DNA from: Bdellovibrionales bacterium
GTDB lineage: Bacteria; Bdellovibrionota; Bdellovibrionia; Bdellovibrionales; UBA1609
NCBI GenBank assembly: GCA_026713205.1
Contig: JAPOOY010000149.1
Coordinates: forward strand, 1-8,418
Direction: 5' to 3'
Length of the DNA stretch: 8,418 nucleotides
The notes beneath the pieces were generated by a model that was given only the letters and a program-made list of their open reading frames with translations, made no database searches and was not told the origin of the DNA. Of this stretch, positions 1 to 6,811 are shown piece after piece; position 1 is the first letter of the stretch; every line of letters begins with the position of its first letter. The position numbers and the translations under genes were made by a program.

Positions 1-102
1 CTTCTGGATTACTTCGTGCGGGCCAGGCATTATGAGAGTTTGCATCCCTTTCAGGTGGAAAGCGCTCTGGTTAAAGGGGCGCCTGGTGGTTGGAGGGTAT
101 GA
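1..102 (+). CDS. 3' end of an unidentified gene
   Basis: Frame 1 is open from the first base and stops with TGA at 100-102, giving 33 C-terminal residues that end in GAPGGWRV. Nothing in this tail lets me name a family. It is treated as a real gene end because the stop falls directly before a well-supported uvrA start, and the uvrA SD (GGAGG, 92-96) lies inside its last codons. That is the usual layout of translationally coupled genes. The 5' part lies outside the window. Confidence 0.6.
   Translation, partial: LLDYFVRARHYESLHPFQVESALVKGAPGGWRV
92..96 (+). promoter_or_regulatory. Ribosome binding site that sets the TTG start of uvrA
   Basis: GGAGG lies 6 nt before TTG at 103. There is no in-frame ATG in the first codons of uvrA. 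The ATG at 99-101 is in another frame and closes after 11 codons. The upstream gene's stop at 100-102 blocks any longer uvrA start. TTG 103 is therefore the best start. The site lies inside the upstream coding region, which suggests translational coupling. Confidence 0.7.
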
Positions 103-2682
103 TTGCCTTCCAAACAAAATCAGTTTTTATCTAAAGACGGAATTTATGTTCATGGCGCCAGAGAACATAATCTTAAAAATATAGATATCTTTATTCCCAG
201 AAATAAAATCACGGTTATCACCGGTCTTAGCGGCAGTGGTAAATCGTCATTGGCCTTTGACACAATATATGCCGAGGGGCAAAGGCGGTATCTGGAAAGC
301 CTCTCTGTTTATGCCAGGTATTTTATTGATCAGATGAAGAGACCGGAGGTGGATCGCATTTATGGCCTTTCTCCCAGCATTGCCATTCATCAAAAGACTA
401 TTGTGAGCAATCCCCGATCCACTGTGGGGACGGTAACAGGGGTTTATGATTATATCCGTCTTTTATATGCCCGGTTAGGGGTGGTGTTTTGTCCACAACA
501 TCATATTCCCTTAAAGGGGCAATCCATTGAAGAGATTATAGGGGATATTTTACGTATTTCCTCTGAATCTCCCTTGTGGATTCTGGCTCCTGTGGTGCGG
601 GGTCGGAAAGGGGAGTTTGTCAGCTTATTTGATAAGTTCAGTTCCCTGGGGTATGACCGAGCCAGAGTGGATGGGAAATGGATGGATGTCTGGAGTATGG
701 GAAGATTGGACAAACGAAAGGATCATTTTATTGAGATTCTTTTGGATAAAGTGCCGTCACAGCGAAAGCATGAGCAGCGAATCCGTGAAGCTGTGGGAAA
801 GGCTCTTGAGTTTTCCAATGGGTATGTAAAAGTGGAAAATCAAAAAGGATTGGAGAAAAGTTATTCCCTTCATTTTGCCTGTGCCAAATGTGACTATACA
901 TTTTTTGATCTGGAACCGGCCCTCTTTAGTTTTAACAGTCCAAAGGGAGCCTGTTCTTCCTGCGGAGGAACGGGTTTGTCTTTTGTTGAAGAAAAAGGTG
1001 AGGAAGAGGAGGAAACAGCCTATGTCAGTCAGGAAGGGTGTGCCACCTGTGGGGGAAGCCGGTTAAAAAAAGATGTGCTCAGTGTAAAGGTGGACGGAAA
1101 AAGTATTGCTGAGGTTAATGCCCTTTCGGGAGAGGATTTAACGGAGTTTATAAATTCCCTGCAATTTAAAGGATCACAAAAACAGATTGCCGATAAAATA
1201 CTTCCTCCTGTTTTATTCCACACGGAATTTTTAAAAGAATTGGGCTTAAGTTATTTAAGTCTGGATCGCTCCCTTAGCACCTTATCCGGTGGAGAGGCTC
1301 AGAGGCTTCGTCTGGTGTCTCAATTGTCTTCCCCTCTTATTGGCGTGCTCTATGTGTTGGATGAGCCGAGTATTGGGCTTCATTACAGAGATCATGGTCG
1401 TATTTTAAAAGTCCTGGAAAAAATACGAAATCGGGGAAACACCATTGTCATGGTGGAGCACGATGAAGAGAGTATCAATCATGCGGATCAGGTTATTGAT
1501 TTGGGTCCGGGAGCGGGAACAAAGGGAGGATATATTACAGCCCAGGGAACTTTGGCGGAGATTAAAAAAAACTCCAAGAGTTTAACGGGAGCTTATCTGT
1601 CTCAGAAGGTGATTATTCCTCTTATGGAAAGCGCCTGGACAGGGAAAGAGCCTGTTTTGGAAATTAAAGGAGCGAGGAAAAACAATTTACAAAATATCAA
1701 TGTGAAAATTCCCTTGGGATGTTTGATGGGAGTGAGTGGAGTTTCCGGAAGTGGAAAAAGCACATTGATTTTGGATACAGTTTATCCTGTTTTATTAAAT
1801 CACCTGACGAAAACAAATGTAGTGGATGAAAGTCTGCTTTGTCAGTCTGTTTCCGGCTTGAAGCATATTGATCGGGTGATTCCCATTAACCAAAAACCCA
1901 TTGGACGGACGCCCCGATCCGTTCCTGTCACCTATGTGCAGATGTTTCAACACATACGCGCTTTGTTTGCCTATCTTCCAGCTTCCCGTGTTCGGGGATT
2001 TTCCCCCGGACACTTTAGTTTTAACATTCAGGGAGGGCGCTGTGAAAACTGTAAGGGGCGGGGATCCATTAAATTGGAAATGCGATTTTTACCCGATGTC
2101 TGGACTTTGTGTGATATTTGCCAGGGGGATCGTTACAACGCGGATATTTTAAGTGTGAAATATAAAGATAAAAATATTTCAGATGTTTTAAAAATGACGG
2201 TGGATGAGGCGGAAGATTTTTTTAAGAATCATTTTTTAATTCATAGCCGGTTAAAGTTTTTAAAGGATGTGGGATTGGGTTATATCGCCTTGGGGCAAAG
2301 TTCCGCCACTCTTTCCGGTGGGGAGGCTCAGAGGATTAAGCTCTCCCGGGAGCTTTCAAAAAACTCCAGAGGACATACCTTTTATATTTTGGATGAGCCA
2401 ACGACTGGACTGCATTTTGATGACATTAAGCGTCTCATTGAACTGATGCGCCGACTTTCAAAAAAGGGCCATACGGTTGTGGTTATTGAGCATAATCTGG
2501 AGGTGCTTAAATGCTGTGATTATCTGTTGGATTTAGGCCCGGAAGGCGGTAAAAAAGGTGGATGGATTGTGGCAGAGGGTCCGCCCTTTACAGTGGCAAA
2601 AAATAACAAGAGTTTTACAGGACAATGTTTAAAAGAGGTTTTAAAAAAGACACGCAAGCGCCCCCTTTCCAAGTCAAAATAA
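103..2682 (+). CDS. uvrA: Excinuclease ABC subunit A (UvrA) lacking the insertion domain
   Basis: UvrA is the damage-sensing ATPase of nucleotide excision repair; as a dimer it scans DNA and loads UvrB. Both ABC halves are complete. Half 1 has Walker A GLSGSGKSS (41-49), Q-loop Q97, signature LSGGEAQ (394-400), Walker B D420/E421 and H453. Half 2 has Walker A GVSGSGKST (546-554), Q597, LSGGEAQ (737-743), D764/E765 and H797. Zinc-ligand pairs are C260/C263 with C284/C287, and C647/C650 with C670/C673. A further CxxC is at C313/C316. The UvrB-binding region is present at about 131-250. At 859 residues it is shorter than the usual ~940. Only 25 residues separate C287 from C313, where E. coli UvrA has over 100, so the insertion domain is missing and an acidic linker (EEKGEEEEE) takes its place. 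The start is TTG 103. It is probably co-transcribed with the upstream gene and the next gene. The family is certain; whether it is the main UvrA or a paralogue is unknown. Confidence 0.96.
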   Translation: MPSKQNQFLSKDGIYVHGAREHNLKNIDIFIPRNKITVITGLSGSGKSSLAFDTIYAEGQRRYLESLSVYARYFIDQMKRPEVDRIYGLSPSIAIHQKTIVSNPRSTVGTVTGVYDYIRLLYARLGVVFCPQHHIPLKGQSIEEIIGDILRISSESPLWILAPVVRGRKGEFVSLFDKFSSLGYDRARVDGKWMDVWSMGRLDKRKDHFIEILLDKVPSQRKHEQRIREAVGKALEFSNGYVKVENQKGLEKSYSLHFACAKCDYTFFDLEPALFSFNSPKGACSSCGGTGLSFVEEKGEEEEETAYVSQEGCATCGGSRLKKDVLSVKVDGKSIAEVNALSGEDLTEFINSLQFKGSQKQIADKILPPVLFHTEFLKELGLSYLSLDRSLSTLSGGEAQRLRLVSQLSSPLIGVLYVLDEPSIGLHYRDHGRILKVLEKIRNRGNTIVMVEHDEESINHADQVIDLGPGAGTKGGYITAQGTLAEIKKNSKSLTGAYLSQKVIIPLMESAWTGKEPVLEIKGARKNNLQNINVKIPLGCLMGVSGVSGSGKSTLILDTVYPVLLNHLTKTNVVDESLLCQSVSGLKHIDRVIPINQKPIGRTPRSVPVTYVQMFQHIRALFAYLPASRVRGFSPGHFSFNIQGGRCENCKGRGSIKLEMRFLPDVWTLCDICQGDRYNADILSVKYKDKNISDVLKMTVDEAEDFFKNHFLIHSRLKFLKDVGLGYIALGQSSATLSGGEAQRIKLSRELSKNSRGHTFYILDEPTTGLHFDDIKRLIELMRRLSKKGHTVVVIEHNLEVLKCCDYLLDLGPEGGKKGGWIVAEGPPFTVAKNNKSFTGQCLKEVLKKTRKRPLSKSK

Positions 2683-2686
2683 GGAG
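2681..2686 (+). promoter_or_regulatory. Ribosome binding site of the Sel1-repeat gene, overlapping the uvrA stop
   Basis: AAGGAG overlaps the TAA stop of uvrA (2680-2682) and lies 5 nt before ATG 2692. This strong, well-spaced site fixes the start of the next gene. It suggests that uvrA and that gene are translated from one messenger. Confidence 0.75.
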
Positions 2687-2691
2687 CTACT

Positions 2692-3933
2692 ATGAAGATT
2701 TTTAAAAAATTATTGATTATTGTTTTTTTATTTTCCTGGACGGCTACAGGGCAGCTTTCAAGACATTTAAATCCTCTGAGTGTCAAAAAGAATATCATCC
2801 TGAATTATCCCATATCAGAATATCTTTCTTTTGGTATGCAGCAAATCCAAAATGTTTTTGAGAGTTTTTGGAAGCGGCCTCTTCATGAAGTGCCTTTAAA
2901 AGAATTGTTGCAAAAATCCGAACAGGGCGATGTTGTCAGCAAACTGGCTTTAACTTACCTTTATCTGGATAAGGAGCTGAAAAATCAGAATGGAAAGTGG
3001 TATGCTCCTTTTTTTTCAGAAAAAGAATTAACGGAAGAAGAGTTCAACAGCATACGGGACTTTCTCCGGGAAAGCTCCCAACCTTATGAATGGTATTTTA
3101 TTCAGGGATGGCTCTCTTATTTTTCCTTTTGGGATCGTACTCACGAGAAATCGGAAAGAATGGTGAATTTACAAAAAAGTTTTGTAAGATTTCTAAAAGC
3201 CAAAGAGGTCAGAAATGGGGAGTTTGAATTTTTGTGGGCCTCCTTTGTCATAGAAATGGAGTCCCATTATAATTTTGGAGATTCCCACATAGAAGAAGCT
3301 AAAAGCATTGTGTTAGATCAAGCAAAGAGAGGGTATGCTCCCGCTCAGTATTTACAGGGTATTGTTGATTGGAGAAGTGGTGACGATCAATCAACCCTTC
3401 AGTGGTTGAAGAAAGCTTTTGAAAATAATTTTAAAAGAGCCTCATGTTCGGCGGCTATAGGATTGATTTACTATGCTATGGGAGATTTTAAAGGAGCGGC
3501 GCCTTATCTGGAATTGGCTGTTCATGAGTATGGTCATGAATATCTGAAGCCTGAATTAATGGTTACCCATTATCATTTGGATCAATTATCGCAATCCTTT
3601 CCTCTGGCAAAAGAAATAGGGGAGAATTATACAAAATTTCCGATGGAAAAAAGTATGAGTTCAATAATTTTTTTAATGGGTTTTTACTTTGACGGGGACG
3701 GAACAGAACAGGATATGGAAAGAGTTTATCTTTGGATGAAGCGGCTTTTTTATATAAATCAGGAAAACGGAACTTCCTTGGAAATTAAGGACGAATTTTT
3801 AGAAGATGTAAAACAGCGGATATCTCCACAAAAGATAGGGGAATTGGATATAAAAGCGGCCCTGCTTCATTCTCCGGCAAAACAATATTCGGAAATGGAA
3901 AAGATGGACCCTTGTCATCGGACTTTTCATTGA
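2692..3933 (+). CDS. Exported Sel1-like (TPR-type) repeat protein
   Basis: 413 residues. The N-terminus MKIFKKLLIIVFLFSWTATG is a good Sec signal peptide (Lys-rich start, hydrophobic core, small residues near 18-20), so the mature protein should be periplasmic or cell-surface. Helical repeats follow. ELLQKSEQGD...LALTYLYLD (71-93), AKRGYAPAQYLQGIVDW (211-227), ASCSAAIGLIYYAMGDFKGA (250-269) and GFYFDGDGTEQDMERVYLWM (330-349) match the Sel1 pattern AxxGxxxAxxxLGxxYxxGxG. The end, with ISPQKIGELDIKAA (377-390), resembles the usual exit helix of Sel1 proteins. Such repeats bind other proteins and imply no catalysis. The partner is not visible. The gene begins 9 nt after the uvrA stop and is probably co-transcribed with it, although a link to DNA repair is unlikely for an exported protein. 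The family call is fairly secure; the role is unknown. Confidence 0.75.
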   Translation: MKIFKKLLIIVFLFSWTATGQLSRHLNPLSVKKNIILNYPISEYLSFGMQQIQNVFESFWKRPLHEVPLKELLQKSEQGDVVSKLALTYLYLDKELKNQNGKWYAPFFSEKELTEEEFNSIRDFLRESSQPYEWYFIQGWLSYFSFWDRTHEKSERMVNLQKSFVRFLKAKEVRNGEFEFLWASFVIEMESHYNFGDSHIEEAKSIVLDQAKRGYAPAQYLQGIVDWRSGDDQSTLQWLKKAFENNFKRASCSAAIGLIYYAMGDFKGAAPYLELAVHEYGHEYLKPELMVTHYHLDQLSQSFPLAKEIGENYTKFPMEKSMSSIIFLMGFYFDGDGTEQDMERVYLWMKRLFYINQENGTSLEIKDEFLEDVKQRISPQKIGELDIKAALLHSPAKQYSEMEKMDPCHRTFH

Positions 3934-3946
3934 TAAGTGTAGTTTC

Positions 3947-3974
3947 GGTCGTATTTGAACTTTCAAATACGACC
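3947..3974 (+). repeat. Perfect 13-bp inverted repeat after the Sel1 gene
   Basis: GGTCGTATTTGAA (3947-3959) and its exact reverse complement TTCAAATACGACC (3962-3974) are separated by CT. In RNA this gives a 12-bp stem with a four-base loop, starting 13 nt after the Sel1 stop. The position fits a transcription terminator, but there is no T-run on either side in either direction. A simple intrinsic terminator is therefore not supported. The near-perfect dyad also suits a protein operator, because a possible promoter (-35 at 3955-3960) lies inside it. Confidence 0.7.
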
Positions 3975-3982
3975 AATATGAT
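3955..3982 (+). promoter_or_regulatory. Possible promoter overlapping the inverted repeat
   Basis: TTGAAC (3955-3960), a 16-nt spacer and TATGAT (3977-3982) match sigma-70 boxes at 4/6 and 5/6 positions. The -35 and most of the spacer lie within the palindrome at 3947-3974, so a dimeric repressor bound there could block it. The start would be roughly 3990, giving a leader of about 160 nt to the next gene. In AT-rich DNA such matches arise often by chance. Confidence 0.3.
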
Positions 3983-4024
3983 TCTGTATTTATATTCAAA
4001 AGGACTTCTGTATAAAATACAGAA
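3982..4024 (+). repeat. Three TTCTGTAT units able to form alternative hairpins
   Basis: TTCTGTAT occurs at 3982-3989 and 4006-4013, and its reverse complement ATACAGAA at 4017-4024. The second and third units form a tight 8-bp hairpin with an AAA loop. The first and third form a 10-bp stem (TTCTGTATTT 3982-3991 with AAATACAGAA 4015-4024) around a 23-nt loop. The two structures share one arm and cannot coexist. No U-run follows. A leader switch, a protein-binding site array or a simple repeat are all possible. Confidence 0.5.
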
Positions 4025-4077
4025 CTGACAAAGTATGAGAAAGCAGGATATCAGAGGGGATATAAACTTTTCAGGAC

Positions 4078-4104
4078 TTGACAGACATCCAGTTTTATTA
4101 TAGA
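4078..4104 (+). promoter_or_regulatory. Candidate promoter for the 222-residue exported protein
   Basis: A consensus TTGACA (4078-4083) is followed after 15 nt by TATAGA (4099-4104; 4/6 match). The start would fall near 4111, about 40 nt ahead of ATG 4151. The spacer is short for sigma-70, which weakens the call. The position in a 217-nt gap after a probable transcription boundary supports it. Confidence 0.35.
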
Positions 4105-4150
4105 AAATGATCTGATAAAAATAAGATTTGAGTTTTGGAAATTTGTTTTC

Positions 4151-4819
4151 ATGGTCTTTATATTACTCCCCTTTTTTGTTTTTTCTTTACCCTGTCCGGC
4201 TAAAACAGATAAACAAAATCCTGATCTCATTTTACAGTGGGAAGTTTCCCATCCTGCGGGTGAACATCAAATATCTCTTGTTTTTAAAACAAATCATGTG
4301 GATTTGTTTACCAATATATCCTTTTGGCAAGATGCGTTTTCACCCCAATTAGGGCATTTTACGATTCCTCTGGATGAAAAATGGCAGATTGAACGGGAAA
4401 GACTGGAAGTTTACCGTTCTTTATTGATAAACAGACCGCCTCTTGATGTGAGGCAGTTGGTCTTAAGGGAAAAACTTCCTGCGAGTCTGGTGGATGTTCT
4501 TCAGGAAAAAGCCCATGCTCCTCTTATCCGACTCAACGGATATGAAGTCAAAGAGGGAGATTCTTACTTTTCTATTTTAGAAGATGTTTTCTCTTTGATT
4601 TGGAAAAACGAATGGTCCTGTGAAGGATGCGTGATTTATAAAGCTCATCGCAAGGGCATTAAAAGGATTTTGAAGACAAAAAATGAAACTATAAATATAA
4701 CCGTTTTTTCCCGTAAACAGTTAAATTGCTACTCCGTTCACAAAAAACTTTTGGAATGTACAGACACCTATGGAGGACCTGCCGGTAATGGTTGGGGGCA
4801 TTTTCAGATCGCATTTTAA
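4151..4819 (+). CDS. Unrecognised protein, probably exported
   Basis: 222 residues, family not recognised. The N-terminus MVFILLPFFVFSLPCPA is hydrophobic and ends in a plausible signal-peptidase site (CPA before KTDKQ), but it has no positive residue before the core. Residues 25-75 look like alternating beta strands. Charged helical stretches follow (about 76-125). The C-terminal part holds four cysteines (C157, C160, C193, C203) that could form disulfides outside the cytoplasm. C15 is not in a lipobox, so a lipoprotein is unlikely. No strong SD precedes ATG 4151. The same frame is open back to 4082, and a non-ATG start (for example CTG 4112) would add Lys and Arg and make a more typical signal peptide. 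It has its own possible promoter and is followed by another exported protein gene after 93 nt. It may be lineage-specific. Confidence 0.65.
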   Translation: MVFILLPFFVFSLPCPAKTDKQNPDLILQWEVSHPAGEHQISLVFKTNHVDLFTNISFWQDAFSPQLGHFTIPLDEKWQIERERLEVYRSLLINRPPLDVRQLVLREKLPASLVDVLQEKAHAPLIRLNGYEVKEGDSYFSILEDVFSLIWKNEWSCEGCVIYKAHRKGIKRILKTKNETINITVFSRKQLNCYSVHKKLLECTDTYGGPAGNGWGHFQIAF

Positions 4820-4912
4820 CTGATGTTCAAGATGCTTTGAGAGGTTTATTTTTAATCATTGATAGTTGAAGTGCAGTGAAAAACCTTAATCGTTTTTTAA
4901 TTGAGTAAGTCT
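4820..4912 (+). other. Short AT-rich intergenic gap with no clear site
   Basis: This stretch contains only a weak A/T stem (AAAAAC near 4880 with GTTTTT near 4892) and no convincing promoter boxes or terminator. The downstream gene may be read from the upstream transcript. Confidence 0.4.
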
Positions 4913-6619
4913 ATGGTGTTCATTTTTATAAAAAAATTAAAATGTCTGACACTTTCGGTTTTTCTATTCCTTTGTTGTCTTGTGTTTACTTGGTCAGCGA
5001 AAGCAAAGATGTGGCATATACCTATAAAGAATGATGCTTTTTCAGATCTTCGTGATTTTGAAAATTTAAAAGCAGATGATGATTTTAAATTTTACTTGGA
5101 TTCTGAGACAAATGAAGTTGATATTTTCGATTTTGTTAAAATACTGAATCGGGCTAAAAAATCCCAGTATAATAATTTTGTTTTTATTGATTTAAGAATA
5201 AAGCCTTTGATCTTTAGCACTTACCTGCCAGGCTTATGTAAGCATGCGGAAGATCCTCTCCAGTGTGAACAAAAAGCTCAGGTGAAGATCAGTCAGGCCG
5301 TCAACTCCCTGGGAAAGGAGCTATCTCAAGGGATTCGTTATCCTTATGATTATCATTTGATGGATACGCCTGAGAGTCAAAAAGCAATTTCTGAAGCACA
5401 TAAAGCCTTCACATCAAAATGTCCTGACTGTGGGAAAATTCGTTTGGATCATGGCTCTCAAAAAGATTTTAATCGTTTGTTTCCTCTTATAGAAAAGCAA
5501 TCCCATACCTGTTTAAAAGCCCTTGTCACCAATATGGCCAGACAATTGAAATATCACCGATTACCAAAAACTTGTGAGAAAAATAAAGCTCACCCTGTCT
5601 GTAAAAATATGTCTAAAAATTATCGTCTTTTTCAGGATCGACTTCTTCAACTCACTGAGTTGTTTTATGGAGCATCCGCGCGCGCTCAAACGGAGATGCG
5701 CTTTTGCTCTGAGTGTTCGCGGTTTCCTGAAAAAAAGGAAACAGAGGCTCTTGATCCTAAATCCATGGGAGCTCTTTGGAAGCAATCCAGAAATTGTGAG
5801 GAGATCTCTCCGGGGAAACAAAAACGGGTTTCCTCCGGAACGGGATTTGACAGGGAATACACCATTCGCCGGGAAAAGGATGGCAGTTACTCTGCCGTTT
5901 TAAATTTGCAGTTTGTTGCGGCGGAGAATTATAAAGGCTCTGTTCCTAAAGAGAAAGTGCCTTCTCATTATAGAGATAAGGTGCAAAAGTGCTTAAAGAA
6001 GGCCAATAAAAAAATGCTGGGGCCGAAAGGAGAAAAATTGCGGATTGTTTTAGAGGAAAGATCTTCCAGCTCATCTTCTTGTCCTGAACCTGCGGAAGTG
6101 ATTGAAATTGTCCCTGCTGGACCAATATCTTATTATAATAAATATGTTTCAGATATTGAATGCCCGGACATCATTCATGAAGTTTTACATCAAACGGGTT
6201 TGTGTGATGAATACCCCACTATAAGGAGAGGGTATATTATAGATTCCAAAACAGGAGAACCTATTGAAATGATAGACTCAAAATCAGGGAAGCCGACTAA
6301 GGAGATTGAAAATGTTCATGCCGTCAATTTAACAACTGACCAGGATGCTGTTTTAAAACATGATTGTCGTGTCACACAACCAAACTCCCTGATGGCGCGA
6401 CATTATGACAGGTGGAATAATGTGTTTCTTAGAAAAACAAAAACAACTTCTCTTTTAACTCCCCGGCAGTTCAGCGCGATTTTGTATGGAGATTGTAAAA
6501 GCCGAAATCAGTTATTTAATGAATGTTCACAGCTTGCTTATAAAACCTCTATTGAAGACAGGGATTGTCTCAAAAAGAGACAGAAATGTGAGAGGCAAAA
6601 TGCTTTAGGCTCTCGTTGA
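4913..6619 (+). CDS. Exported Cys-rich protein with a HExxHxxGLxDEY metallopeptidase-like motif
   Basis: 568 residues from ATG 4913. This start is preferred over in-frame TTG 4901 because it begins at the signal peptide (Lys-rich MVFIFIKKLK, long hydrophobic core, AKA cleavage site near residue 32) and has a weak GAG SD; TTG 4901 has none. The mature part carries 19 cysteines, suggesting disulfides in the periplasm or outside the cell. Residues 422-434 read HEVLHQTGLCDEY. H422 and H426 are expected zinc ligands, E423 the general base, G429 the turn, and D432 the third ligand position, as in the HExxHxxGxxD variant of metzincin-type peptidases. Some 60 residues later NSLMARHYDRW (491-501) could supply the Met-turn (M494), followed by LLTPRQFSAIL (514-524). 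The first 300 residues match nothing I know and could be a propeptide or binding domain. A zinc protease is a reasonable inference. The substrate is unknown, and a non-catalytic relative is possible. Confidence 0.65.
   Translation: MVFIFIKKLKCLTLSVFLFLCCLVFTWSAKAKMWHIPIKNDAFSDLRDFENLKADDDFKFYLDSETNEVDIFDFVKILNRAKKSQYNNFVFIDLRIKPLIFSTYLPGLCKHAEDPLQCEQKAQVKISQAVNSLGKELSQGIRYPYDYHLMDTPESQKAISEAHKAFTSKCPDCGKIRLDHGSQKDFNRLFPLIEKQSHTCLKALVTNMARQLKYHRLPKTCEKNKAHPVCKNMSKNYRLFQDRLLQLTELFYGASARAQTEMRFCSECSRFPEKKETEALDPKSMGALWKQSRNCEEISPGKQKRVSSGTGFDREYTIRREKDGSYSAVLNLQFVAAENYKGSVPKEKVPSHYRDKVQKCLKKANKKMLGPKGEKLRIVLEERSSSSSSCPEPAEVIEIVPAGPISYYNKYVSDIECPDIIHEVLHQTGLCDEYPTIRRGYIIDSKTGEPIEMIDSKSGKPTKEIENVHAVNLTTDQDAVLKHDCRVTQPNSLMARHYDRWNNVFLRKTKTTSLLTPRQFSAILYGDCKSRNQLFNECSQLAYKTSIEDRDCLKKRQKCERQNALGSR
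6176..6214 (+). other. Codons for the putative zinc-binding motif HExxHxxGLxDEY
   Basis: These 13 codons encode HEVLHQTGLCDEY in the exported 568-residue protein. Spacing of the two His, the Glu, the Gly and the Asp agrees with the extended zinc motif of metzincin-like peptidases. The Cys preceding the Asp is unusual for the motif and may be disulfide-bonded. Confidence 0.6.
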
Positions 6620-6811
6620 TATGTATTTTTGAAACTTTCCTGTTCATTCATAAAATGAGTGATAAGGTATCTGAAGACAAGCTTTCGGACTGATTTTGGA
6701 AAAGGAGAGTGGCTTGTTTGGTATTGCTGGAAAAAGTATTTAAGAGCTTTTTAGAGAACCAGGGTACGAAAAAAGTTGTCAATTGGCCTTTTTTATGGCG
6801 AGATTATCAAA
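6620..6811 (+). promoter_or_regulatory. 192-nt leader region with a stray strong ribosome binding site
   Basis: Between the metallopeptidase stop and the barrel gene start, the clearest signal is AAGGAG at 6702-6707, about 105 nt ahead of ATG 6812, so it cannot serve that start. It could start a 9-codon peptide at TTG 6714 (stop TAA 6741-6743), or a roughly 53-residue frame from TTG 6718 to TGA 6877-6879 that overlaps the barrel gene. TTGTTT (6714-6719), 17 nt and TATTTA (6737-6742) is only a poor promoter match. No terminator is seen. Confidence 0.3.

Noticed and set aside
2520..2798. Minus-strand frame of 92 codons across the uvrA / Sel1 gene junction
   Set aside because: It lies opposite two well-supported genes, has no start signal and no recognisable domain; a shadow frame.
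4128..4352. Frame of 74 codons starting at TTG 4128, overlapping the 222-residue protein
   Set aside because: It overlaps the start of a longer frame with an export-like N-terminus, lacks an SD, and its product looks like an out-of-frame reading of the same region.
5561..5903. Open frames on both strands inside the metallopeptidase gene
   Set aside because: They overlap the middle of a single continuous signal-peptide-bearing gene and their translations show no domain or start site.
6655..6693. 12-codon ATG frame (MSDKVSEDKLSD) in the gap before the barrel gene
   Set aside because: No SD precedes the ATG and a frame this short is expected by chance.
6731..6798. A/T stems (AAAAAG...CTTTTT and AAAAAAG...CTTTTTT) ahead of the barrel gene as terminators
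   Set aside because: Stems are nearly all A-T with loops of 10 to 12 nt and lack a GC core. Such pairs are expected by chance in this AT-rich stretch.
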